DNA of 64,000 bases from Eubacterium sp. GTDB lineage: Bacteria; Bacillota; Clostridia; Lachnospirales; Lachnospiraceae. The translations under genes were made by a program, and so were the position numbers. The notes under the pieces are model-generated. The model saw nothing but the letters and a program-made list of their open reading frames with translations. It was not told where the DNA came from and ran no database searches. Of the stretch, positions 1 through 8,823 are shown one piece after another (the first letter of the stretch is position 1; every line of letters begins with the position of its first letter). The stretch spans positions 1 through 64,000 of the forward strand of contig JAILAR010000097.1 of the NCBI GenBank assembly GCA_024681515.1, given 5' to 3'.

Positions 1-25
1 TAAAAGCATTATTAGAATAGATTAA

Positions 26-41
26 TGTTTCACGTGAAACA
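26..41. promoter_or_regulatory. parS centromere site 1
   Basis: Perfect match to the canonical Firmicutes parS palindrome TGTTTCACGTGAAACA. It is the expected loading site for the ParB encoded at 1687-2622. Confidence 0.95.
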
Positions 42-277
42 TACGTAACAATATAATAGTAAATTACAACTATAAACATCCTCCCTAAAAATATTATAAC
101 TAAGCATACATCATACAAACAAAATTACTCTTTAAAAAAACAAAATGTTTCAAATGTAAGTAAAATTAATTCAGAGGAATACCAACAATTCCCCTCAAAA
201 CAATATTCAAATAATGTGAGTAAAGCTCACCCCATTCTATAGATATTAAACGAATAGAAGCCTGAGACAAAGTACAA

Positions 278-293
278 TGTTTCACGTGAAACA
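278..293. promoter_or_regulatory. parS centromere site 2
   Basis: Second exact TGTTTCACGTGAAACA palindrome, 252 bp from the first. Confidence 0.95.
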
Positions 294-425
294 ATGTATG
301 ATATAAAATAACTCCCGAAGCAAGCGTATTCATGATAATACTCAAAAGCTCAGTTAACGGGAATATTAAATCAACAATATAAATAGCTAAATAAAATACA
401 TAATTAGAACCATACATGCAATACA

Positions 426-441
426 TGTTTCACGTGAAACA
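426..441. promoter_or_regulatory. parS centromere site 3
   Basis: Third exact TGTTTCACGTGAAACA palindrome, 148 bp from the second and about 235 bp upstream of parA. Confidence 0.95.
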
Positions 442-592
442 TCATATGAAAGGATTATTATATTAAGATAATTAGAAGAATAAAAGCATATAAAAACCAA
501 AGGAAAAATCCAGGACAATATAAAAACAAAATATCTTGTGCTTTGTAAATGACAATACGCTATATCTAGTTATGGTAGAGAACATAAAAAAG

Positions 593-601
593 TGATATAA
601 T
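593..601 (+). promoter_or_regulatory. Extended -10 promoter of parA
   Basis: TGA followed by a perfect TATAAT forms an extended -10 element about 75 bp upstream of the parA start. No convincing -35 box sits 16-18 bp upstream, which fits an extended -10 promoter. Confidence 0.45.
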
Positions 602-675
602 ACAGCATGTATGTGCAAAAAGAAGCACTATTTTAGACTCAGAAAACAGGAAACATATCCGATTTGGAGAAGAAA

Positions 676-1461
676 ATGGGAAGAATCATAGCTGTAGCAA
701 ATCAAAAAGGAGGAGTAGGTAAAACCACAACCTCCATAAATCTGGCAGCCTGTCTTGCTGAGAAAGGCAAGAAAGTTCTGGCAATTGACATGGATCCCCA
801 GGGAAACATGACAAGCGGACTCGGAGTAGACAAGAACAATTTAGGGTATTCCATCTATGATGTCATGTGTGGAAACTGTAATCTTGGCGAAGCTCTTCAT
901 ATTAACATCTTTGCCAACCAGAATCTTCAGATAAGTTTACTTCCTTCCAGTCGAGAACTGGCAGGTGCAGAGATTGATTTTTTGGAAACAGAAGATAAAC
1001 AATTTATCTTAAAGAAACTGATCCGTCCTCTCAGAAAGAAATATGACTTTATCATTATTGACTGTCCTCCGGCATTGGGTATTCTGACGATCAACTCCAT
1101 GACCGCAGCAGATACGATCATCGTCCCGATCCAATGCGAGTTTTACGCATTGGATGGATTAACTCAGCTAATGTATACCATCGATCGTATCAAAAAGAAG
1201 CTGAACAAAACACTTGAAATCGAAGGCGTTGTCTTTACCATGTATGATTCCAGAAATAATCTTTCTCAGCAGGTAGTTGATAACGTAAAATCGAATCTGA
1301 ACGAGATCATATATAACACTTTGGTACCGAGAAATGTCCGTCTTGCAGAAGCACCCAGTTTTGGTCTCCCGATCAATCTGTATGACAGTAGATCTGCCGG
1401 TGCGGAAGCATATCGTGCTCTTGCGGAAGAAGTTATCCACAACAAACTGTTTTTAACTTAG
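676..1461 (+). CDS. parA: ParA/Soj chromosome-partitioning ATPase
   Basis: A ParA/MinD-type ATPase of 261 aa that works with ParB and parS in origin segregation and, in Bacillus, regulates DnaA. The deviant Walker A motif KGGVGKTT is near residues 10-17, followed by DMDPQGN and the Walker B segment IIIDCPPALG. The ORF track begins at TTG 664, but GGAGA lies six bases before ATG 676 and nothing suitable precedes the TTG, so I chose ATG 676. parB follows after a 225-bp gap, and three parS sites lie upstream. The gene is on the + strand left of oriC, so it is transcribed against the replication fork. Confidence 0.95.
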   Translation: MGRIIAVANQKGGVGKTTTSINLAACLAEKGKKVLAIDMDPQGNMTSGLGVDKNNLGYSIYDVMCGNCNLGEALHINIFANQNLQISLLPSSRELAGAEIDFLETEDKQFILKKLIRPLRKKYDFIIIDCPPALGILTINSMTAADTIIVPIQCEFYALDGLTQLMYTIDRIKKKLNKTLEIEGVVFTMYDSRNNLSQQVVDNVKSNLNEIIYNTLVPRNVRLAEAPSFGLPINLYDSRSAGAEAYRALAEEVIHNKLFLT

Positions 1462-1686
1462 TTTCTACTTATTTATAGATAGATCCGCATAATAACACGG
1501 AAAAGAAAGAGATATTTCGAAACATACATCTGATTTACATAAAAGTTATAAACAGTACAAGTAGACATTATGTAAACCATGTGGATAACTCCGTGTTCAT
1601 TATATATACGAATGATCCGTGGTTTTGATTTAGAATAATATCATCCTATATATAGATAGCAACCAGATATCAGCAAGGAGGACCCT

Positions 1687-2622
1687 ATGGCAGTAAAGAG
1701 AGGTCTCGGACGTGGAATTAACGAACTTATTCCGACCGATGAGAAAAAGCCGGGAAAAGAAAAGCCGGAGACAAAAACGGTAACAAAAACCGTTACGAAA
1801 ACAGTTACAAAAGAAGTCGAAAAAACTCTGAAGATTTCCGACATCGAACCAAATAAAAATCAGCCACGAAAGCATTTTAATGAAGATGCGTTAAATGAAC
1901 TGGCAGATTCTATCAAACAGATGGGAATGATCGAACCCATTGTTGTTGTTAAGAAGGCGAAGTACTACGAGATCATAGCTGGTGAGCGTCGTTGGCGCGC
2001 TGCACGATTGGCTGGACTGAAAGAAGTTCCTGTTGTGATCCGTGATTATACCAAACAACAGCAGGTTGAGATCGCACTGATTGAAAACCTTCAGCGTGAG
2101 GATCTCAATCCCATTGAAGAGGCACAAGCCTATCAACGACTGATCGAAGAATTTCATTTGAAGCAGGATGAAGTTGCCGATCGTGTTTCCAAGGGGCGTA
2201 CTACAATTACAAACTCCCTTCGTCTTCTGAAGCTCTGCGAGAAAGTACAGCAGATGGTGATTGATGAAATGATCACCACCGGACATGCCCGGTCTCTGAT
2301 CATGATCGAAGATCCCGAGCTTCAGTATGAAACCGCAATGAAGATATTTGATCAGGGAATGACGGTTCGTGAGACCGAGGTATATGTAAAGAAGGTTTTA
2401 GCTCATGCAGCTGAGAAACCGGAAGAGAAATCCTCGGAAACTGAAGAAAAGGATCTCACACCGATCTATAAAGAGATCGAAGAAAATCTGAAAAATGTTC
2501 TGGGAACAAAAACTTCCGTTAAAGCCAAGTCAAAAGGCCGCGGAAAGATCGAGATCGAATATTATTCCACGGATGACATGGAACGGATCCTGCATCTTCT
2601 GTACAGCATTCCACGAAACTGA
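1687..2622 (+). CDS. parB: ParB/Spo0J partition protein
   Basis: A 311-aa ParB-family CTPase that binds parS, spreads on DNA and recruits condensin. It has the conserved N-terminus GLGRGINELIP, the ParB nuclease-like/CTP-binding domain with GERRWRAA, and a helix-turn-helix around KQDEVADRVSKGRTTITNS. The start is set by AAGGAGG five bases before ATG 1687. Between the N-terminal ParA-interacting segment and the CTPase domain is a short KTVT repeat tract (about residues 37-52), not a usual ParB feature. Confidence 0.95.
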   Translation: MAVKRGLGRGINELIPTDEKKPGKEKPETKTVTKTVTKTVTKEVEKTLKISDIEPNKNQPRKHFNEDALNELADSIKQMGMIEPIVVVKKAKYYEIIAGERRWRAARLAGLKEVPVVIRDYTKQQQVEIALIENLQREDLNPIEEAQAYQRLIEEFHLKQDEVADRVSKGRTTITNSLRLLKLCEKVQQMVIDEMITTGHARSLIMIEDPELQYETAMKIFDQGMTVRETEVYVKKVLAHAAEKPEEKSSETEEKDLTPIYKEIEENLKNVLGTKTSVKAKSKGRGKIEIEYYSTDDMERILHLLYSIPRN

Positions 2623-2744
2623 TCCATTCCGGCTTATTGTATAGGTCAGATTCAAATTACCGCAAACAATCTGACGAACCCGTTTTTATCAAACGAATAC
2701 TTTCGTTACGATCAACGAAACAAATCCTGACATAGGAGATAACC

Positions 2745-3293
2745 ATGAATGAAAAAATCACCGTTTTCGGAATCCGGATCGAGATCCTTCTGATCCTCCT
2801 TCTGATCCTGATCATCATTCTGGCCGTTGCCCTCTTTTTTACGATCCGACGTCTGGAATATATTAACCGGAAATACGCCGCCGTCATGGGTGGAAAAAAA
2901 GGGAAAGACCTGGAGAAGATCATACTGACACGGTTCAAGGAAATGGACAAAGTCAAAAACAATGCCCGCCGTGTCACCTCTGAACATAAGCAATTTAAGG
3001 GTCATCTGGATTCCTGTATTAATAAGGTAGGTCTTGTGAAATACGACGCCTTTGAAAATGTAACGGGAGGACTCAGTTTTTCCCTTGCACTTTTGGATCA
3101 GGAGAATTCCGGAGTTGTACTGAACACCATGCATTCCAGAGATGGGTGCTACACCTACGCAAAAGAGATCATTAAAGGTGAATCCTTTATCACTCTTTCT
3201 TCCGAAGAAAAGGAAGCACTCAAAAAAGCGCAAACGGTAGAAGAGGAGATTGAAGAACTTACTTCACCGGATGAAACTTTTGATATCGACTGA
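2745..3293 (+). CDS. DUF4446 family membrane protein
   Basis: A 182-aa protein with one strongly hydrophobic N-terminal segment (about residues 12-34) followed by a soluble charged domain. Its sequence and place directly after parB match the DUF4446 family, often found between parB and serS in Clostridia. No catalytic motif is visible and its function is unknown. The acidic C-terminus (EEEIEELTSPDE) is probably flexible. AGGAG lies close upstream of ATG 2745. Confidence 0.75.
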   Translation: MNEKITVFGIRIEILLILLLILIIILAVALFFTIRRLEYINRKYAAVMGGKKGKDLEKIILTRFKEMDKVKNNARRVTSEHKQFKGHLDSCINKVGLVKYDAFENVTGGLSFSLALLDQENSGVVLNTMHSRDGCYTYAKEIIKGESFITLSSEEKEALKKAQTVEEEIEELTSPDETFDID

Positions 3294-3406
3294 AATTATC
3301 AAACTGAGAACCAACGACATAACAAATTACAAAAATAAATTCAGACATAATAATCAAATATCATCAATAAACTATCACCTAATCATCAACCGGAGGACAT
3401 ACGATC

Positions 3407-4696
3407 ATGTTAGACATTAAATTTCTCAGAGAGAATCCCGACATTGTAAAGAAGAACATTCAGAATAAATTCCAGGACCGAAAGCTTCCCATGGTAGACG
3501 AAGCCATCGAACTGGATCAGAAACGCAGAGACAATCAGGCCGAAGCCGATCAGCTCCGTGCAGACAAGAATAAGATTTCCAAAGAGATCGGTAAGTTCAT
3601 GGCACAGGGAGATAGAGAAGCTGCCGAAGAAGCAAAGAAGAAGGTTGCCGAATTCTCCAAGCGTCTGGCTGACCTGGAAGCAGAGGCTCCGCAAATTGAG
3701 GAAGCTCTTCGTAAGATCATGCTGGTTATTCCGAACATTATTGATTCGTCCGTTCCCATCGGAAAAGATGACAGTGAAAATGTTGAAGTGGAAAAATTCG
3801 GTGATCCGGTGGTTCCTGATTTTGAAATTCCCTATCACACAGAGATCATGGAGCGCCTGGCAGGCATTGATCTGGACGCAGCCAGAAAGGTTGCCGGAAA
3901 CGGTTTCTATTATCTGATCGGTGATATCGCACGCCTGCATTCCGCGATCCTGTCCTATGCACGAGACTTCATGATTGGAAAAGGATTTACCTACTGCATT
4001 CCTCCTTTCATGATCCGCAGTGATGTGGTGACCGGTGTTATGAGCTTTGATGAAATGGAATCCATGATGTACAAGATCGAAGGAGAGGATCTCTATCTGA
4101 TCGGTACCAGTGAACATTCCATGATCGGTCGTTTTATCGACTCCATGATCGACGCACCGACTCTGCCGCTTACGCTCACCAGCTATTCTCCCTGCTTCCG
4201 TAAAGAGAAGGGAGCTCATGGTATCGAAGAACGCGGCGTATACCGTATCCATCAGTTTGAAAAGCAGGAAATGATCGTGATCTGCAAGCCCGAAGAATCC
4301 ATGGACTGGTTCCACAAGCTGTATAGCTACACCGTGGAATTGTTCCGCAGTCTGGATGTTCCGGTACGTACACTGGAATGCTGCTCCGGCGATCTGGCAG
4401 ACCTGAAGGTAAAATCCATCGACGTCGAAGCATGGTCTCCGCGCCAGCAGAAATATTTTGAAGTCGGAAGCTGTTCCAATCTGGGTGACGCACAGGCAAG
4501 ACGTCTCCGCATCCGTGTAAAAGACGAAGACGGAAAGAAGTACCTGGCACATACTCTGAACAATACCGTAGTTGCACCTCCGCGTATGCTCATCGCATTT
4601 TTGGAGAACAACTTAAATGCCGACGGTTCCGTAAAGATTCCGGAGGCACTGCGTCCGTACATGGGAGGAACCGAGCTGCTCGTCCCGAAGAACTGA
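3407..4696 (+). CDS. serS: Seryl-tRNA synthetase
   Basis: A class II aminoacyl-tRNA synthetase of 429 aa that charges tRNA-Ser. The N-terminal ~110 residues form the long coiled-coil tRNA-binding arm (LDIKFLRENPDIVKKN onward). Motif 2 is seen in CFRKEKGAHGIEERGVYRIH and motif 3 in HTLNNTVVAPPRMLIAFLEN. The serine-site region reads GTSEHSMIG rather than the more common TAE sequence. The gene has its own strong ribosome site (CGGAGG) after a 113-bp gap; I see no T-box leader. It is oriented against the leftward fork. Confidence 0.95.
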   Translation: MLDIKFLRENPDIVKKNIQNKFQDRKLPMVDEAIELDQKRRDNQAEADQLRADKNKISKEIGKFMAQGDREAAEEAKKKVAEFSKRLADLEAEAPQIEEALRKIMLVIPNIIDSSVPIGKDDSENVEVEKFGDPVVPDFEIPYHTEIMERLAGIDLDAARKVAGNGFYYLIGDIARLHSAILSYARDFMIGKGFTYCIPPFMIRSDVVTGVMSFDEMESMMYKIEGEDLYLIGTSEHSMIGRFIDSMIDAPTLPLTLTSYSPCFRKEKGAHGIEERGVYRIHQFEKQEMIVICKPEESMDWFHKLYSYTVELFRSLDVPVRTLECCSGDLADLKVKSIDVEAWSPRQQKYFEVGSCSNLGDAQARRLRIRVKDEDGKKYLAHTLNNTVVAPPRMLIAFLENNLNADGSVKIPEALRPYMGGTELLVPKN

Positions 4697-4750
4697 TATT
4701 AAAAGCGTGAAGAGCACGAGACTAATAACAGAGAAATAAGGGTTTTGACC

Positions 4751-5620
4751 ATGCATCAGTATTTTCGAGCCGTTGGCTTCAGTAATTTAAAATCGCTCCA
4801 CCAACTGGACCAGGTTCAAAAGGAACTGAGGCACAATCCTGACCGACGGATCGTTGTCAGCCGGTCTCTTTTTACCTCCCTTGTTCAGCTGGACAAGGAA
4901 TACGGAGACGGGATCGGCATTTCCGTTATCGGAGAAATGAATGCAGAAGGAGAATTTCTGATCGAACATAGTTTTCCTTTTGTAACTCCCGGAAACTATG
5001 TTTATTCGGATGAGGTTCACGTTGATCAGCTGAATGATCGAAGCGGCTATTACGGAATGATCGATAATATCAATCTCTCCGTGATCTTTTCCCTGATCAA
5101 CATTGCGACGCTCACGGATCATCAGTGGCGGCAGCCGCTGCCGGCCACCCTTTCCGTTCGTCTGTCCGGTCTCTGTCTGGGAGCGGACATCCTGCTTCCT
5201 CTTATGAAAACAGAGCAGGATCTGCAATATGAATCCGATCGAATGCGGGATGAGCTTGCCACGATCCATCTGATCCGTCACGGAAATCAGGAATTGCTCA
5301 ATAAAATGATGATGCGGGAAATGGATATGAAGGATACCATCGACCACCGCATTGATACGGAGGACGTTCTTTCCATCGTCGACAGCAGTATGATTCCCTC
5401 CGGTCTGCAAAGTGATGTTTATGATATCATCGGTACCATACTGAACGTCAATTTAGTTCAGAATCGGAAGACCGGTGAGGAAGTATATCTCCTTGATGTA
5501 GCATGTCTGTACTACGTGATCCGGATTGCCGTAAACAAGCAGGACCTGCTCGGAAAGCCGGAGATCGGCCGTCGTTTCCGCGGAGTTACCTGGCTGCAGG
5601 GCGAAGCGATTCTTCGTTAA
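4751..5620 (+). CDS. DUF3881-like protein, function unknown
   Basis: A soluble 289-aa protein beginning MHQYFRAVGFSNL. That opening and the placement after serS fit the DUF3881 family of Lachnospiraceae, for which I know no function. No transmembrane segment, signal peptide or nucleotide-binding motif is visible. The ORF track starts at TTG 4745, but AAGGG is eight bases before ATG 4751, so I chose the ATG. The gap to serS is 54 bp with no terminator, suggesting co-transcription. Confidence 0.65.
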   Translation: MHQYFRAVGFSNLKSLHQLDQVQKELRHNPDRRIVVSRSLFTSLVQLDKEYGDGIGISVIGEMNAEGEFLIEHSFPFVTPGNYVYSDEVHVDQLNDRSGYYGMIDNINLSVIFSLINIATLTDHQWRQPLPATLSVRLSGLCLGADILLPLMKTEQDLQYESDRMRDELATIHLIRHGNQELLNKMMMREMDMKDTIDHRIDTEDVLSIVDSSMIPSGLQSDVYDIIGTILNVNLVQNRKTGEEVYLLDVACLYYVIRIAVNKQDLLGKPEIGRRFRGVTWLQGEAILR

Positions 5621-5655
5621 AAATCCTGCCTTAAAAGGCAACTCCTGATTCATTA

Positions 5656-5684
5656 TTGACAGTCCCATGTGTTTCATATAAAAT
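5656..5684 (+). promoter_or_regulatory. Promoter of tRNA-Arg
   Basis: TTGACA (5656-5661) and TAAAAT (5679-5684) are separated by exactly 17 bp, a near-consensus sigma-A promoter. Transcription would begin about 20 bp before the mature tRNA-Arg end. Confidence 0.8.
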
Positions 5685-5711
5685 CGAGTATGTAATTACA
5701 ATATTCGATCG

Positions 5712-5783
5712 GTTCTCGTAGTTTAACGGATAAAACAAGCGCCTCCTAAGCGCTAGCTCCGGGTTCGATTCCCGGCGGGAGCA
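5712..5783 (+). tRNA. tRNA-Arg (CCT anticodon)
   Basis: A 72-nt cloverleaf. The acceptor stem GTTCTCG pairs with CGGGAGC (two G-U pairs), the anticodon stem AGCGC/GCGCT encloses loop CTCCTAA with anticodon CCT, and the T arm is CCGGG-TTCGATT-CCCGG. The discriminator base is A and CCA is not encoded. No terminator follows before the next gene, so the transcript may continue into it. Confidence 0.93.
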
Positions 5784-5837
5784 CTCATTTATCATTGATC
5801 CTGAATCTTAAATCTAAATCTACTGGAGGTATCCTTT

Positions 5838-6440
5838 ATGAAATCAGATGTGATCCATGTAACCAGTTTCGGTGAAGGAACCGAAGAAGCACTTGCCCAG
5901 GCAGATGCATCCGCGGCATTCAAAGGATTATCAAAGAAAGAATCTCTTCATCTCCGGTTGCTGACCGAAGAGATGATGAGTCTTGTCAGAGCACTCACCG
6001 GAGAAAAGGAAGCAGACTTCTGGATTGAGGAAAATGGCGGAACCTTCTGTCTGAACCTGAAGACTCTGACGGTCATGAATTCCAAAATGCGTGAACAGCT
6101 TTTGAAGAGCTCTACCTCCGGTAAGAACACCGCTGCAAAGGGACTTCTCGGAAAGATCCGCGATCTTCTGGAGCGCTGCATGGAACCGGCAGACGATTCA
6201 CTGACGAACTATTATCCGGGCGGCTGGATGTATGCAGGTACCGATCCCTCTTCCATGTCCATGGCTTCCGCAGATGTATGGTCCTTCAATCGTTATCGTG
6301 AAGCCATAAAGAAGGATTCGGACGCGCTGGAAGAGTGGGATGAACTGGAAAAATCCATCCTTGCAAAGATAGCGGATGAGATCAAGGTTAATATCCAGAA
6401 TGATATCGTATATGTATCTATCTACAAAACCTTTAAATAA
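5838..6440 (+). CDS. Unknown protein, possibly HATPase-like
   Basis: A soluble 200-aa protein. The segment around residues 34-75 (KESLHLRLLTEEMMSLVRAL) resembles the first helix of GHKL/HATPase folds seen in anti-sigma and regulatory ATP-binding proteins, but the glycine-rich ATP-lid motifs are not visible. A degenerate or non-ATPase member is possible; this is inference from pattern only. It starts at ATG 5838 behind TGGAGG, follows tRNA-Arg, and ends at a strong bidirectional terminator shared with convergent jag. Confidence 0.5.
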   Translation: MKSDVIHVTSFGEGTEEALAQADASAAFKGLSKKESLHLRLLTEEMMSLVRALTGEKEADFWIEENGGTFCLNLKTLTVMNSKMREQLLKSSTSGKNTAAKGLLGKIRDLLERCMEPADDSLTNYYPGGWMYAGTDPSSMSMASADVWSFNRYREAIKKDSDALEEWDELEKSILAKIADEIKVNIQNDIVYVSIYKTFK

Positions 6441-6457
6441 GAATCATAATAACCAAT

Positions 6458-6497
6458 AACAAAACGATCCGGATTTCAGATTCCGGATCGTTTTGTT
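6458..6497. terminator. Bidirectional terminator
   Basis: Perfect 16-bp inverted repeat AACAAAACGATCCGGA / TCCGGATCGTTTTGTT with an 8-nt loop. The arms give A/T tracts on both sides, so it can end both the 5838-6440 gene and jag. Confidence 0.9.
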
Positions 6498-6508
6498 TAT
6501 ATAATGCC

Positions 6509-7330
6509 TTAGTTTTCGCGGCTGCCGTACTTTTCGTTCTTCTTCAGATATACAACAACCTTTCTGTACGGCTCTTCACCTTCACTTTTTGTTGCTACGA
6601 ACTTATCGTTCTGCAGCGTGGAGTGAATGATCCGACGCTCATAGGGATTCATAGGCTCCAGTGTGAAGGATCTTCTGGACCTCTTTACCTTGAAAGCAAT
6701 GTTCTTAGCCAGATTCTCAAGTGTTTCCTTCCGGCGCTCACGGTAGTTTTCCGTATCAAGCTTTACACGGATGTACTTGTCCTTGCTCTTCTTATTCACA
6801 TACAGACTGATCAGATACTGAAGCGCATCCAGAGTCTGTCCGCGCTTTCCGATCAGAACGCCCATATCCGGACCTTCCACATCTACGGAAAGAACGTTTT
6901 CCGTCTCATCCATTTCTACGGAAATGACTGCTTCCAGCTCCATCGCTTCAAACAGCCTGGTCAGATAAGTCTTTGTGTCTTCGATCAGATCCTTGCTTTC
7001 CTCGGTTAATTCAGCAGCCGGTTTTGCTTCTGATCCATCTTCGGCAGTACCGGAAACCGAATTCTTTGCAGACTCTTTAACTTCTTCTTTAACAACTTCT
7101 TTTGAAGACTCTTTCGCAGATTCCTTAATTGCAGAACCCTCGGTTGCCGTGTCCTTTACCTTTGCGCGGATCACTGCCTGCTTAGCACGCAGACCGAGAA
7201 ATCCGCTGCTGCCTTTTTCAACAACCTCAATATCAAGGTCTGCCGTTACGACACCGAACAGTCTGGCTGCATCAATTTCCGCATCCTCAACTGTCTTTGC
7301 GCGAAATTCTTTATAATCCATTTCGAACAT
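6509..7330 (-). CDS. khpB: Jag/KhpB RNA-binding protein
   Basis: An RNA-binding regulator (Jag, KhpB, EloR) that partners with KhpA and influences cell elongation in Firmicutes. The N-terminal Jag-N domain (to about residue 60) is followed by an acidic/Ser/Lys-rich linker, a KH domain with VLIGKRGQTLDALQYL, and a C-terminal R3H domain. The ORF opens at 7330, but AGAGG sits only one base before that ATG and ten before the in-frame ATG at 7321 (MDYKEF), so 7321 may be the true start. It lies downstream of yidC, the classic pairing. Confidence 0.92.
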   Translation of the reverse strand: MFEMDYKEFRAKTVEDAEIDAARLFGVVTADLDIEVVEKGSSGFLGLRAKQAVIRAKVKDTATEGSAIKESAKESSKEVVKEEVKESAKNSVSGTAEDGSEAKPAAELTEESKDLIEDTKTYLTRLFEAMELEAVISVEMDETENVLSVDVEGPDMGVLIGKRGQTLDALQYLISLYVNKKSKDKYIRVKLDTENYRERRKETLENLAKNIAFKVKRSRRSFTLEPMNPYERRIIHSTLQNDKFVATKSEGEEPYRKVVVYLKKNEKYGSREN

Positions 7331-7390
7331 ACCTCTTTTATATCAATTCGTATAACTGTTTTTAACTGTTTCCTGATGAACAACGGACTA

Positions 7391-8692
7391 TCAGTCCTTA
7401 TTGTTCTTTTCGTAATAATCCCGAAGTGCATTTGCCTTGGAAGCGATACTTCCTTCCTTGTACTTCACGTTCTTTTTCTCTTCAACGTCATTCTTATAGG
7501 AAGTAGAGGAAGTATAACTCTTCAGTCTTGCACTGCCGAAGTTCCTCATGCCTTCTGAATCCTGTGATTTCTGTTCCGCCGTATTCTGACCGGTGGCTGC
7601 TTCCTGCATTCGATCCAGGAAACCTTTCTTTTCTACACCGCCGTTTCTTGCTTTCTTTCTTTCCGCCTTTGCTTCTGCCTTCAGCCTTGCCTTTTCCGTA
7701 ATGGCCTGCATATCCGCATGCTTGTAGTAGAAATTCTGGGACAGTGTGATGATCACACTTACCATGGCGCTGACTGCCCAGTACAGACCGAGACCGGCCG
7801 GTACGCTGATGGTTACAAAGAAAGACATGATGGGCATAACCATCATAAAACGACGCATGGACTTCATCTGAGCATCCTGCTGTGGATCTCCGGAAGACTG
7901 CTGCGGTGTTACGATCATGGACAGTAACTGGAAAGCAAAAGCAGCGATCGGGATGATAAGCGCCCAGGTCCATGCCCAGCCGGGAACCTCTGACAGGTTG
8001 ATTCCAAGAATGAAATCGTTGGATGCAATGATCTTATCTTTATTTGCCGCGATCGATGATGCAACCTCGGAATTACTGCTGAATACAGTTCCGATCTTAT
8101 CTAATGCATCTCCGTTACATTTAGCAAGTACGTCAATGACGTAATTGGAAGTCAGTTCAGAAACCTTTGACAGATCCGGTGCTCTCTGGATCGCATTTTC
8201 CGTAACAAAGGTAGTCAGTGTCTCCTTTGCGCCGGATACCTTCATAATGGCATCTGCAATCGGCTGATAAAGTGCCTTGATCCTGTCTACGTAGGCCGGA
8301 ATATTCTGGATCACGTTATAGAGAGACAGGAAGATCGGGAGCTGAATGAGTGCGGTGATACAACCGGTACTCATTTTGATACCGTACTTTTTCTGCAGCG
8401 CGCTGGTTTCCTTCTGCTTTGCAAGGATGGAAGCCTGATCCTTCTTTCCTCTGTACTTCTTGTTGATCTTCTGGAACTCCGGCTGCAGATATGCCTGAAT
8501 CTTGGAAGACCTTGTGGATTTGATGGAAAGAGGGAACATGAGAAGTCTTACTATCACCGTGAATACGATGATACTCAGGGCGATGGTTAAAACCCCCATG
8601 TTATTGAACAGGTTATAGATCCCGTTCATGATCCATCCAAGCAGCTTTGACAGACCACCCAGCAAAAAGCTGCTTGACTGTGTTAATATCAT
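7391..8692 (-). CDS. yidC: YidC/Oxa1 membrane protein insertase
   Basis: A 433-aa polytopic insertase for membrane proteins, acting alone or with SecYEG. The first TM is near residues 33-53, followed by the cytoplasmic coiled-coil region (IQAYLQPEFQKINKKYRGK) and the conserved LIQLPIFLSLYNVI segment; further TMs include WTWALIIPIAAFAFQLLSM and VPAGLGLYWAVSAM. No lipobox is present near the N-terminus, unlike Bacillus SpoIIIJ. A ~70-residue loop between TM2 and TM3 is longer than the minimal YidC core. The C-terminal tail is highly basic. Confidence 0.95.
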   Translation of the reverse strand: MILTQSSSFLLGGLSKLLGWIMNGIYNLFNNMGVLTIALSIIVFTVIVRLLMFPLSIKSTRSSKIQAYLQPEFQKINKKYRGKKDQASILAKQKETSALQKKYGIKMSTGCITALIQLPIFLSLYNVIQNIPAYVDRIKALYQPIADAIMKVSGAKETLTTFVTENAIQRAPDLSKVSELTSNYVIDVLAKCNGDALDKIGTVFSSNSEVASSIAANKDKIIASNDFILGINLSEVPGWAWTWALIIPIAAFAFQLLSMIVTPQQSSGDPQQDAQMKSMRRFMMVMPIMSFFVTISVPAGLGLYWAVSAMVSVIITLSQNFYYKHADMQAITEKARLKAEAKAERKKARNGGVEKKGFLDRMQEAATGQNTAEQKSQDSEGMRNFGSARLKSYTSSTSYKNDVEEKKNVKYKEGSIASKANALRDYYEKNNKD

Positions 8693-8823
8693 TTTTTTTC
8701 TCCAATTTTCGGATTATCGGCAAGTTATCTTCAGGATATCCACAGGTTTTTTCCAACTTATCAACAAATTCACAACAATTATAGACAACCTGAATTTAAA
8801 AATATTATTTTTGCCGACAAATG
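8693..8823. promoter_or_regulatory. yidD-yidC spacer with degenerate DnaA boxes
   Basis: This 131-bp gap upstream of yidC carries ATATCCACA (8736-8744) and TTATCAACA (8758-8766), each one mismatch from TTATCCACA, and TTATCTTCA (8725-8733), two mismatches away. All are in the same orientation. Whether DnaA binds here is an inference. Confidence 0.4.

Larger units (their letters stand above)
1..675. other. Non-coding AT-rich parS region
   Basis: No credible gene lies here. The sequence is very AT-rich and holds three exact copies of the 16-bp parS palindrome plus an isolated half-site near 146. The only listed ORF (166-426, minus) encodes the parS palindrome itself and has no coding character. 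In Firmicutes this position, upstream of parA, normally follows rsmG; that gene is not in the window. Confidence 0.8.

Noticed and set aside
166-426. 86-aa ORF on the minus strand
   Set aside because: It translates the parS palindromes (FHVKH) and lacks a ribosome site and coding composition.
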